This document shows positions 30,660 to 39,508 of a stretch of DNA of 64,000 bases, one piece after another. The translations under genes were made by a program, and so were the position numbers. Source of the stretch: an uncultured bacterium (GTDB lineage: Bacteria; Bacteroidota; Bacteroidia; Chitinophagales; Chitinophagaceae); contig CAIXLY010000003.1 of NCBI GenBank assembly GCA_903920455.1, positions 102,304-166,303 on the forward strand. The letters run 5' to 3'. A model generated the notes under the pieces. It saw nothing but the letters and a program-made list of their open reading frames with translations. It was not told the DNA's origin and made no database searches. Every line of letters begins with the position of its first letter. Positions within the stretch are counted from its first letter, which is position 1.

Positions 30660-32186
30660 ATGGAAAATAAAAAATGTATTCTTCTGATTATGGATGGATG
30701 GGGTCTTGGCTCAGTTCCTTCCAGCGATGTAATCCAACACGCACATGTACCCTTTGTTGCCTCACTATATGACAAATACCCGCATACTACGCTTGTGACA
30801 TGTGGAGAGCCAGTTGGCCTACCTGATGGGCAGATGGGAAATAGCGAAGTCGGACACCTCAATCTAGGTGCCGGAAGAATCGTTTACCAGGAACTGCAAA
30901 GAATTAACGTAGCCATCCGCACAGGTGAACTTCAGAAAAACGAAACATTACTGGCTGCTTTGCATCATGCGAAGAAGAACAATAAAAAACTACACTTGAT
31001 TGGTTTAATCAGTGATGGTGGTGTGCATTCCCATATCAATCATGTCAAAGCAATTACCGACCTCTGCAAAGCAGAAGCTTTAGAAAACGTATTTATCCAT
31101 GCCTTCACCGATGGCAGGGACACAGACCCTAAAAGCGGACTTGCATTTATCACCGAGTTAGAGGAACACCTGAAAACATCAACAGGAAAAATTGCTAGCA
31201 TCACTGGAAGATACTATGCCATGGACCGCGATAAACGTTGGGAAAGGGTAAAGCTAGCATATGATGGCATGGTAAAAGGAGAAGGGCAGCATGCGCATTC
31301 AGCCGTTGAGGCCATTAAGGGGTCTTACGAAAATAATATCACAGATGAATTTATCAAACCGGTGATTTTGGTTGATAAAAATGAACAGCCACTAGCCACA
31401 ATAACAGATGGCGACGTGGTGGTTTGTTTTAACTTCCGTACCGACCGTTGTAGAGAGATCACTGAGGTACTTACACAAAAAGACTTCTCTGAATTTGGCA
31501 TGCAGAAACTGGACTTGCACTACACAACAATGACAGAGTATGACAATACGTTCAAAAACGTACATGTCATTTTTAGAAATGATAACCTGACCAATACTTT
31601 AGGAGAAGTACTTGAAAAGCAGAAAAGAACACAGATCAGGATTGCTGAAACTGAAAAATATCCCCATGTTACTTTTTTCTTTAGTGGAGGGCGAGAAGTG
31701 CCTTTTGAGGGAGAGAAAAGAATTATTGCGGCTTCACCAAAAGTAGCCACCTATGATCTTCAACCCGAAATGAGTGCATTTGAACTTACAGAAAAGATAG
31801 TTCCAGAAATCAACAACAAGACTGCAGATTTTATTTGTCTTAATTATGCCAACGCAGATATGGTTGGCCATACCGGAGTATGGAGCGCTGCCGTGAAAGC
31901 AGTTGAAACCGTAGATTCCTGTGTCAAGCAAGTGGTAGAAGCTGCATTGAACAACGACTATACTGTATTTCTTACTGCCGACCATGGGAATGCAGATTAT
32001 ATGAAAAACGAAGATGGATCGCCCAATACTGCACATACGCTCAACCCTGTTCCACTTTTTGTAATAGACAAGCATTGGAAAGGAAGTGTAAAACCAGGAA
32101 AATTAGGCGACATAGCCCCAACCATTTTGCATATGATGAATATTCCTATTCCAGTTGAAATGACAGGAGAGGTATTAATATCATGA
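30660..32186 (+). CDS. gpmI: 2,3-bisphosphoglycerate-independent phosphoglycerate mutase
   Basis: LLIMDGWGLG, MGNSEVGHLNLGAGRIVYQELQRIN, LTADHGNADYM. Confidence 0.96.
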   Translation: MENKKCILLIMDGWGLGSVPSSDVIQHAHVPFVASLYDKYPHTTLVTCGEPVGLPDGQMGNSEVGHLNLGAGRIVYQELQRINVAIRTGELQKNETLLAALHHAKKNNKKLHLIGLISDGGVHSHINHVKAITDLCKAEALENVFIHAFTDGRDTDPKSGLAFITELEEHLKTSTGKIASITGRYYAMDRDKRWERVKLAYDGMVKGEGQHAHSAVEAIKGSYENNITDEFIKPVILVDKNEQPLATITDGDVVVCFNFRTDRCREITEVLTQKDFSEFGMQKLDLHYTTMTEYDNTFKNVHVIFRNDNLTNTLGEVLEKQKRTQIRIAETEKYPHVTFFFSGGREVPFEGEKRIIAASPKVATYDLQPEMSAFELTEKIVPEINNKTADFICLNYANADMVGHTGVWSAAVKAVETVDSCVKQVVEAALNNDYTVFLTADHGNADYMKNEDGSPNTAHTLNPVPLFVIDKHWKGSVKPGKLGDIAPTILHMMNIPIPVEMTGEVLIS

Positions 32187-34495
32187 TGATAAAATTTCAT
32201 ACTAATTTTTTCAAATGGGCTATGATGATCTTGGCCCATTTGTTTATTGTGCAATCGCATGCACAATCCGCTCCTGATACTACAAAGATTACAGCGTTGA
32301 CCGAGGTGGTTGTATCCGGCACCAAGTTTGTTGAGAAGAAAAAAAATATAGTCCAAAAAATAGACAATATTAACGCTTCATATATCAAGCGGGTAAACGC
32401 ACAAAATACCGGTGACCTCTTGATGAGTACTGGAAATATTTTTGTCCAAAAAAGTCAGCAGGGAGGAAGCAGTCCGGTGATTAGAGGATTTGAGGCAAGC
32501 AGAATTTTATTGATTGTAGATGGAATTAGAATGAACAATGCCATCTATCGTGCGGGTCATTTGCAAAACCTCATAACGGTCGATCAACACACACTTGAAA
32601 ATATAGAAGTCCTGCAAGGACCTGCCTCCACGCTATATGGAAGCGATGCACTTGGAGGTGCAGTGCACATGATTACGAAAAGGCCAACCTTATCTGATAA
32701 TGCTAAAAAGACACAGATCAAGGCAAATGGGTTGATGAGGTATTCAACTGCCAATCAGGAAAATATGGTTCATGCAGACGTGAACATCGGCGCTCATAAA
32801 ATTGCATTTCTTAGCAGCATGACCCTGAGTACATTTAGCGACCTCAGGATGGGGAAAAAAGACAACAAAGACTTCCCTGGATTTGGAACCAGGCCTTTTT
32901 ACATAAGGGCGTATGACGGGATTGTGGGAGATAGCATAATGAGAAACAACAATGAGCGTATACAAAAATATTCAGGGTATAATCAACTTGACCTGATGCA
33001 AAAAGTCTTATTTAAAACAAGTGCTAAATTAGAACAGCTCATCAATTTTCAATTATCAACTTCCTCAAACATACCACGATACGATCGCCTGCAAGATATC
33101 AGGAATGGCAGCTTAAGATACGCGCAATGGTACTACGGTCCACAAGCAAGAAAGCTCTTAGGGTATACTCTCCAACTAAAAGATCAGCCAGGTTTTTTTG
33201 GTGAGTATAAAGCCGTTCTCAGTTATCAAGCAATTGAGGAAAGCCGCATTACCAGGCAATACAAACGCTACGATGAGCTTGACCAACGAAGTGAAAAAGT
33301 TGATGTAATTGGACTCACGATAGATGCAAGAAGAAAAATGAGAAAGGACGAAATTACTTCAGGTGTGGATCTACAATTCAATCATGTTATTTCAACTGCA
33401 CACAGAACCAACTTACTCAATGGACTGATCTCACCACTTGATACCCGATATCCAGATGGAAAGAATAGGATGAGCCATGCGGGAATCTATATTCAGCATA
33501 TCAGAAAAATGAAGGATGATAAAATAGTACTTAACGATGGCATGCGGTATCAGTATGTTTTTCTAAATTCCTCGATAATCAACAATTCGTTCTTTTCATT
33601 GCCAGTGACCGACATAGTGCAGCGCAATGGAGCAATTACAGGCAATATTGGATTGGCCTATATGCCTTCAAAAAACACAAGACTTACCTTAGGTTATTCC
33701 TCAGGATTCCGGGCGCCAAATATTGATGATTTAAGTAAAATATTTGAATCCAGTACTTCCGCCAGACAAGTGGTGGTTCCTAACCCTAGCCTAAGGCCTG
33801 AGTCAACCAACAGTATTGATATTGGCATAAGCCAATCAATCGATAAATCCATTTTCATTGATCTGGGCGGATTTTACACCCTATTCAACAACGCCATTGT
33901 AAAAGCTCCTTTTAAACTCAATGGGCAGGACTCCATCATGTACTACAACACAAATGCACAGGTGCTGGCCAGTCAGAATTTAGGCAGGGCAATTATATAT
34001 GGGGCCAATGCATCCTTTACTGTGAACATTAACAATCGATGGAAATTTTCTAGTACAGCCAACTACACCATCGGAAATTTATTAACTGATCACTCAACCA
34101 CTTCTGCCGTGTATGTCCTCCAACAGGATGGAACCTACGCAATCACCCAGCAATATGTAAAGAGAAAACCCCTTGATCATATCCCTCCTTTTTTTGGAAA
34201 ATTTAGTGGCCTTTACCAAGGCAAGAAATTGTATGCTGAATGCTATATCCATGTAAATGGCTGGAAAAAACTAAATCGTTATAATGTGGATGGTGAAGAC
34301 AATGCACAATATGCCACAGCAATGGGGAGTCCAGCTTGGCAAACACTCAACTTTCGCTTTGGTATTGACCTGCGACCAAAATTACAATTGCAGCTAGCCC
34401 TTGAGAACTTACTGGACCTAAATTACCGATATGTTGCCTCTGGGCTATCGGCACCAGGGAGAAATTTTAGCATCGCAGTCAGGGGGTCTTTGTAA
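32183..34495 (+). CDS. TonB-dependent receptor, haemoglobin/haem-type
   Basis: GGSSPVIRGFEASRILLIVDGIRMNNAIYRAGHLQNL and LQGPASTLYGSDALGGAVHMITKRP; C-terminal LNYRYVASGLSAPGRNFSIAVRGSL. Confidence 0.88.
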   Translation: MMIKFHTNFFKWAMMILAHLFIVQSHAQSAPDTTKITALTEVVVSGTKFVEKKKNIVQKIDNINASYIKRVNAQNTGDLLMSTGNIFVQKSQQGGSSPVIRGFEASRILLIVDGIRMNNAIYRAGHLQNLITVDQHTLENIEVLQGPASTLYGSDALGGAVHMITKRPTLSDNAKKTQIKANGLMRYSTANQENMVHADVNIGAHKIAFLSSMTLSTFSDLRMGKKDNKDFPGFGTRPFYIRAYDGIVGDSIMRNNNERIQKYSGYNQLDLMQKVLFKTSAKLEQLINFQLSTSSNIPRYDRLQDIRNGSLRYAQWYYGPQARKLLGYTLQLKDQPGFFGEYKAVLSYQAIEESRITRQYKRYDELDQRSEKVDVIGLTIDARRKMRKDEITSGVDLQFNHVISTAHRTNLLNGLISPLDTRYPDGKNRMSHAGIYIQHIRKMKDDKIVLNDGMRYQYVFLNSSIINNSFFSLPVTDIVQRNGAITGNIGLAYMPSKNTRLTLGYSSGFRAPNIDDLSKIFESSTSARQVVVPNPSLRPESTNSIDIGISQSIDKSIFIDLGGFYTLFNNAIVKAPFKLNGQDSIMYYNTNAQVLASQNLGRAIIYGANASFTVNINNRWKFSSTANYTIGNLLTDHSTTSAVYVLQQDGTYAITQQYVKRKPLDHIPPFFGKFSGLYQGKKLYAECYIHVNGWKKLNRYNVDGEDNAQYATAMGSPAWQTLNFRFGIDLRPKLQLQLALENLLDLNYRYVASGLSAPGRNFSIAVRGSL

Positions 34496-34588
34496 ATCAA
34501 TCACTTATCAATTCCACTAAAAGATTAGCCTAAAGCAGCGTCAATAAATCAAAAATTGTCTTATTTTCAGAAATCAATCAACGATTTC

Positions 34589-35173
34589 ATGACTGAGGAG
34601 ATGCTTGTCAACGCTTGTCTAAAAAACAATGCAACTGCACAGCAGGAGCTATACCAGAGGTATAGCCCAAAAATGCTGTCTGTTTGCTATCGTTATGCCA
34701 AGACAAGAGAAGATGCCGAAGACATGCTTCAAGAAGGGTTCATTAAGGTTTTCACACAAATCAAACAGTTTGAAAATAGAGGCTCACTTGAAGGATGGAT
34801 TCTAAGAATCATGGTACATACCAGCATCAACCACCTCAAGAAGCATAAAAAGTTCAACGAAAGCCTTGATCTGGCTTTTGCTGGTAACATTATTATCAGG
34901 GAAGATAATATTCCTGGTGCTATTCATGCAAAACAAATCGTTGAATGCATAAGGGCCCTCCCGATGGGATACAGAACAGTACTTAACCTTTATGCCATAG
35001 AGGGTTATTCCCACAAGGAAATTGCCACCCTCCTTGACATTGAAGAAAGTACTAGTAGATCCCAGTACACGAGAGCGAAAAATATGCTAGAGGGTATTCT
35101 AACAAAAAAGAATCTTCTCCAGCCTCAAATAAAAAAAGAAAAGAAATGGTTCTCCCCGATTCGCATTAGTTGA
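34589..35173 (+). CDS. ECF-type RNA polymerase sigma factor (sigma-70 family)
   Basis: RYSPKMLSVCYRYAKTREDAEDMLQEGFIKVFTQIKQFENRGSLEGWILRIM and LPMGYRTVLNLYAIEGYSHKEIATLLDIEESTSRSQYTRAK; ATG at 34589 preferred over TTG. Confidence 0.93.
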   Translation: MTEEMLVNACLKNNATAQQELYQRYSPKMLSVCYRYAKTREDAEDMLQEGFIKVFTQIKQFENRGSLEGWILRIMVHTSINHLKKHKKFNESLDLAFAGNIIIREDNIPGAIHAKQIVECIRALPMGYRTVLNLYAIEGYSHKEIATLLDIEESTSRSQYTRAKNMLEGILTKKNLLQPQIKKEKKWFSPIRIS

Positions 35174-35205
35174 TTCGGAAGAAACAGTTTACGAAAGGAA
35201 GAAAA

Positions 35206-36501
35206 ATGGAAAAATATTCACCAGAGGAGTTTGAAGATATACTTAAGGAGAAATCCGATCAGTATATGTTGTATCCCTCAGACAGGGTATGGGATAATAT
35301 ATTGGACAAATTGCATCCATTTAGAAGGGTTAAATATTTCTCGATATTACTCTTATTTATGGCAGCTGCCTCAACGGCCATCATTCTGAGCAATGAAGAA
35401 TCAAAACATGCAATAGCGGATAGTGGAAGAATTGCTCATGCATTCGTGAAAAATAATCACTTTGAAAGTTTGATTAAGAATCATAACAACGGACAAATCA
35501 AGTTAAATATTGCAGGTACAAAAAAACAAAAACAACCTGCTGCCAGGGTTGAAAAAGTGATAAGCGTTGATCAAAGGCTGGCAGAACATATTGAGTTGAG
35601 TACAAAAAAAATAACACTACCCGTTCCAGAGCAAATTTCAGTGGGTGAGAATAGCATACAACAATCTATAAATAATGTCTTGGCCGAACAGGAAAAAAAG
35701 GAAGCAAAAAAACACAATATTGCTAACACGTTGGTAAGTGTTATTGAAAAGGCAAAAAAAATAAAAAAGAATTCAAGTTGGCAATTCTATATAACTCCTA
35801 CAATAAGTTACAGAAGCCTAAGTGGCCAAGCTAGCAAATCCGTTTATCAATACAGCCAGTACTTCCTCAACACCAATGCACCTTTTGCAAGAGATGTAAA
35901 AGATGCAGTAAATCACAGTCCTGGAATCGGTCTTGAAATTGGAGCATCCATGTACTATCCAATTACAAAAAAATTAAGTTTCAAAATTGGCGGCCAAGTA
36001 AATTATAATCAATACAAAATCAAGGCGTTTAGCTCGGCGCCAGAAATTGCTACCTATGGCATGAATAACTTTATTGGAGGAAACGTGCCTATCAATGCTG
36101 TTTCAGTCTACAGAAATAACACCGGATACTCAAACTCGACACTTAGAAACGAACACTACATGATCTCAATACCGATTGGATTTGATTATAGGGTATTGGG
36201 TAATAAAAAAGTCAATCTCTCCGTTGCATCAACAATTCAGCCTACTTATGTATTCGCCAACTACTCATACCTTATCTCTACGAACCTAAGGAATTATGCA
36301 AAAGAACCAAGCCTAAACAGAAAGTTGAATATCAATGGGGCTTTCGAGGCAAGTTTGAACATACATTCGGGAGGACTAAAATGGAGCATTGCCCCCCAAT
36401 ATCGCTATCAAATGATGTCAAACTTTAAGAACAAGTATCCGATCAGAGAAAACCTGATGGACTTTGGCATCAAGTTTGGCGTAACAAAGAGTATCAACTA
36501 A
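35206..36501 (+). CDS. Putative trans-envelope protein: cytosolic segment, single TM helix, periplasmic linker, outer-membrane beta-barrel-like domain; candidate anti-sigma factor
   Basis: 431 aa; TM YFSILLLFMAAASTAIILS at ~aa 44-62 after LHPFRRVK; beta-rich domain from ~aa 190 (SSWQFYITPTISYRSL...MDFGIKFGVTKSIN); follows the sigma factor by 32 bp. Confidence 0.7.
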   Translation: MEKYSPEEFEDILKEKSDQYMLYPSDRVWDNILDKLHPFRRVKYFSILLLFMAAASTAIILSNEESKHAIADSGRIAHAFVKNNHFESLIKNHNNGQIKLNIAGTKKQKQPAARVEKVISVDQRLAEHIELSTKKITLPVPEQISVGENSIQQSINNVLAEQEKKEAKKHNIANTLVSVIEKAKKIKKNSSWQFYITPTISYRSLSGQASKSVYQYSQYFLNTNAPFARDVKDAVNHSPGIGLEIGASMYYPITKKLSFKIGGQVNYNQYKIKAFSSAPEIATYGMNNFIGGNVPINAVSVYRNNTGYSNSTLRNEHYMISIPIGFDYRVLGNKKVNLSVASTIQPTYVFANYSYLISTNLRNYAKEPSLNRKLNINGAFEASLNIHSGGLKWSIAPQYRYQMMSNFKNKYPIRENLMDFGIKFGVTKSIN

Positions 36502-36594
36502 TAACTGCACTACCTTCGTTTCAAATCGATTGCAGGGCCATCTATAATCCAGACCATAGGCAACAGGATACTGAGATAGCCTTATCATTCCAAC

Positions 36595-38397
36595 ATGGAC
36601 CCACTTACTTTTTCGTCAATTCAAAAAACCCTACCCAATGCAGCTGGGATCTATAAATATTATGGAGCAGACGGCAACTTGTTATATATAGGGAAAGCCA
36701 AGAATATCCGAAAAAGGGTAAGCTCTTATTTTACCAATGCTAAACTATCTCACAAAACGCACGAATTGATCAAGCAGATCAACAGCATAGAATTTACCAT
36801 CGTAGACTCTGAACATGACGCGCTTCTCCTTGAAAACTCACTCATTAAAGAGTTTAAACCAAAATACAATATTGTATTAAAGGATGATAAAACATATCCT
36901 TATATCGTAATTAAAAAAGAACCATTTCCAAGGGTGTTCTTAACAAGAAGGAAAATTGCAGATGGCGCTGAATACATTGGACCTTATACCTCTACTGCCA
37001 AGGTTCGCGACTTGCTTGAATTTATAAAACAACAAATACCACTAAGGACTTGCTCACTTAACCTGACGGAAAAAAATATCAACAACAATAAATTTAAAGT
37101 ATGCCTTGAATATCACCTTGGCAATTGCAAAGGCCCTTGTACTGGATTGCAATCAGCGAATGACTATGCAGCCGGAATAGAAGCCGTCAGACAAATACTC
37201 AGGGGAAATTTACGCAGTGTAATAACTGATTACAAACACCAACAAGAACAATATATTGAAGTGCTGGAGTTTGAAAAGGCAGAGATAGTTCAACAAAAGA
37301 TCAATGCACTAAAAAACTATAGATTTTCCTCGGTGGTAGTAAGTTCACGCATAGGCGACTTAGATGTATTTGCAACTACTGAGTACAAAGATGAGATCGC
37401 AGTAAGCTATTTGTCTGTTCGAAACGGAACAATAAACAACTCCGGAAATCATGCCTTCCGAGTGAAAATTGAGGAGAAAGCGGAGGAAATATTGCCTCAG
37501 GCAATCGTGTATTTTCAGAAGCTTTACAATAGCGATTGCAAAGAGATTGTTGTGCCCATTTCTCTAGATTTTGGATTCGAGAATTATAAAATTACAGTCC
37601 CAAAAACCGGAGAGAAAAAGAAACTGCTTGATCTTGCCAAAACAAATGCAGATTTTTTCATGGGAGAGATCAGACGAAAGAACACACTAAACAATCTGAT
37701 ACAAGATGATGATAAAACCACCTTACTTAAGGCGGTAAAAGAGGCTTTATCGCTTCCTGCCATTCCAATTCATATTGAATGCTTTGACAACTCTAACTTT
37801 CAGGGCAGCTATCCGGTTTCTGCAATGGTCTGTTTTAAAGATGGACTACCAAGTAAGCAAGACTACAGACGCTACAATGTTGAAAGTGTTACAGGAATCA
37901 ATGATTTTGCATCAATGAAAGAAGTTGTGAAAAGAAGATATAGCAGACTGATTCAAGAAAATGTAACACTTCCTCAGTTGGTCATCATCGATGGTGGCAA
38001 AGGTCAGCTAAGCGCTGCTATGGAAGCAATTCATGAACTTGGACTTACAGGTAAAATGACATTGGTTGGTCTGGCAAAAAATGTAGAAGAGATATTTTTT
38101 GTGGGCGACAAAGAGTCGCTGAAGCTTGGATACCAAAGTGATGTCCTCCGTTTTATCAGGGGAATTAGAGATGAAGTTCACCAATATGGAATAACCTTTC
38201 ATAGAAACAAAAGAAGCAAAGGAACATTCACCAACGAACTAGAACAAATTGAAGGAATAGGAAAGAAAACAATAGAGGAGCTCTTGCTTACATTTCGGTC
38301 AGTAAAGAATATCAAGAATGCATCACCAGAGGAGTTGGCAGATGTTGTAGGACAAAAGAAAGCGGGGATTATTCAAGATCACTTTAAAAAACACTAA
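36595..38397 (+). CDS. uvrC: Excinuclease ABC subunit C
   Basis: GIYKYYGADGNLLYIGKAKNIRKRVSSYF GIY-YIG; ECFDNSNFQGSYPVSAMVCF. Confidence 0.96.
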   Translation: MDPLTFSSIQKTLPNAAGIYKYYGADGNLLYIGKAKNIRKRVSSYFTNAKLSHKTHELIKQINSIEFTIVDSEHDALLLENSLIKEFKPKYNIVLKDDKTYPYIVIKKEPFPRVFLTRRKIADGAEYIGPYTSTAKVRDLLEFIKQQIPLRTCSLNLTEKNINNNKFKVCLEYHLGNCKGPCTGLQSANDYAAGIEAVRQILRGNLRSVITDYKHQQEQYIEVLEFEKAEIVQQKINALKNYRFSSVVVSSRIGDLDVFATTEYKDEIAVSYLSVRNGTINNSGNHAFRVKIEEKAEEILPQAIVYFQKLYNSDCKEIVVPISLDFGFENYKITVPKTGEKKKLLDLAKTNADFFMGEIRRKNTLNNLIQDDDKTTLLKAVKEALSLPAIPIHIECFDNSNFQGSYPVSAMVCFKDGLPSKQDYRRYNVESVTGINDFASMKEVVKRRYSRLIQENVTLPQLVIIDGGKGQLSAAMEAIHELGLTGKMTLVGLAKNVEEIFFVGDKESLKLGYQSDVLRFIRGIRDEVHQYGITFHRNKRSKGTFTNELEQIEGIGKKTIEELLLTFRSVKNIKNASPEELADVVGQKKAGIIQDHFKKH

Positions 38398-38420
38398 AGC
38401 CGGCAAAAGCCGGCTTTAGT
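38393..38420. terminator. Hairpin terminator between convergent uvrC and gldN
   Basis: actaaagccggc-aaaa-gccggctttagt, perfect 12-bp stem; T-rich tail on minus strand (gtgttttttaa). Confidence 0.75.
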
Positions 38421-38440
38421 ATAAATAACTTATGGGTCTA

Positions 38441-39484
38441 TTAATACGACCAAAGATCGAGTTCGAAATTAAAGATCTTGTTTTTAATATTATCTCCTTC
38501 AAGTAATTTAAGAATATCATCCTTAATATACTGCTTGATGAATAGGTCATACGGATTTTCGATAGATGACTTAACGATGTAGCTTGAAAAATATCTGCTT
38601 TCAAACAACTCTTCCCAGCTCATTCTTGCGCCGAAATTTTTTGGATTGTACACTTCGTACAAAGCTAAGATAGGTCTGAGGTCAGGGTAGTAAATCCAAA
38701 ATATTGGAGATTCTCCCAATACAGTACCGGCATCATCAACATAGGTCTTTATTGGTGCTATACCAATTATCCGAGCAAACATACGAGATGACTCTTTGTC
38801 AAATATCCAATCCTCTTTGATCCGAAATTTCGTAATGTCATCAGGATTAAACTCTCTACACACTAGTGAGTCCCTATAAATTCCTTTAGAACCAGTTGGA
38901 TCTTTTGCCCAATCAATTACCTGAACAGAATCACATCTGCCTGATATAACCTCACCAACCCTTGCAATGGTCATTGGTGTTGTAAAGCGATCATCTACAT
39001 TTGGGTCAAACGCCGTGACATCCCCCTTTCTGATAGAACGCAAAAGAATATTGATGAAACGTTGATTTCCATTATCGTCTTCAGCCTTGAACCTAAAGGG
39101 AAGATTCATTTTTTCTTTAATATCAATCTCTCTCCACACACGCTCACGATACCAAGCATCATCTTCGCGAATATGCTCGTAAGGCAGTGGGACTCTGCTT
39201 TTAACAAGACTCCTTTCGATGGCTGCATCCGGACGAAGCGAAACCCTTGTAGAATCAAAAGCAAAGGGATCCTTCGGAGGTGCTACTGGAGCAGGTTTAA
39301 TTGTATCTGCCGAAACTTTTTGAGTAGTTGCATCCAGCACTTGGGCGTCGGCTGTATTATTAGCAGCGGCTGTAGTCTTTTTAGGCGCTGCCTTTTTCTT
39401 TTTTGTCTGCGCCTGGATATCTCCACTGGAGACCATAGCGAATACAAAAGCAACAAAAATTGAACTGGTCAGGTAGCGTTTCAT
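38441..39484 (-). CDS. gldN: Type IX secretion/gliding protein GldN
   Basis: Signal peptide; IREDDAWYRERVWREIDIKEKMNLPFRF; follows gldM. Confidence 0.92.
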   Translation of the reverse strand: MKRYLTSSIFVAFVFAMVSSGDIQAQTKKKKAAPKKTTAAANNTADAQVLDATTQKVSADTIKPAPVAPPKDPFAFDSTRVSLRPDAAIERSLVKSRVPLPYEHIREDDAWYRERVWREIDIKEKMNLPFRFKAEDDNGNQRFINILLRSIRKGDVTAFDPNVDDRFTTPMTIARVGEVISGRCDSVQVIDWAKDPTGSKGIYRDSLVCREFNPDDITKFRIKEDWIFDKESSRMFARIIGIAPIKTYVDDAGTVLGESPIFWIYYPDLRPILALYEVYNPKNFGARMSWEELFESRYFSSYIVKSSIENPYDLFIKQYIKDDILKLLEGDNIKNKIFNFELDLWSY

Positions 39485-39508
39485 AATATTTCTTTTATTC
39501 AAGTTCAT

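Noticed and set aside
30623-30862. N-terminal extension of nadC in the ORF track
   Set aside because: Overlaps divergent gpmI; NadC homology begins at MNEVGNKYKNLINAALQEDIGTGD (ATG 30622).
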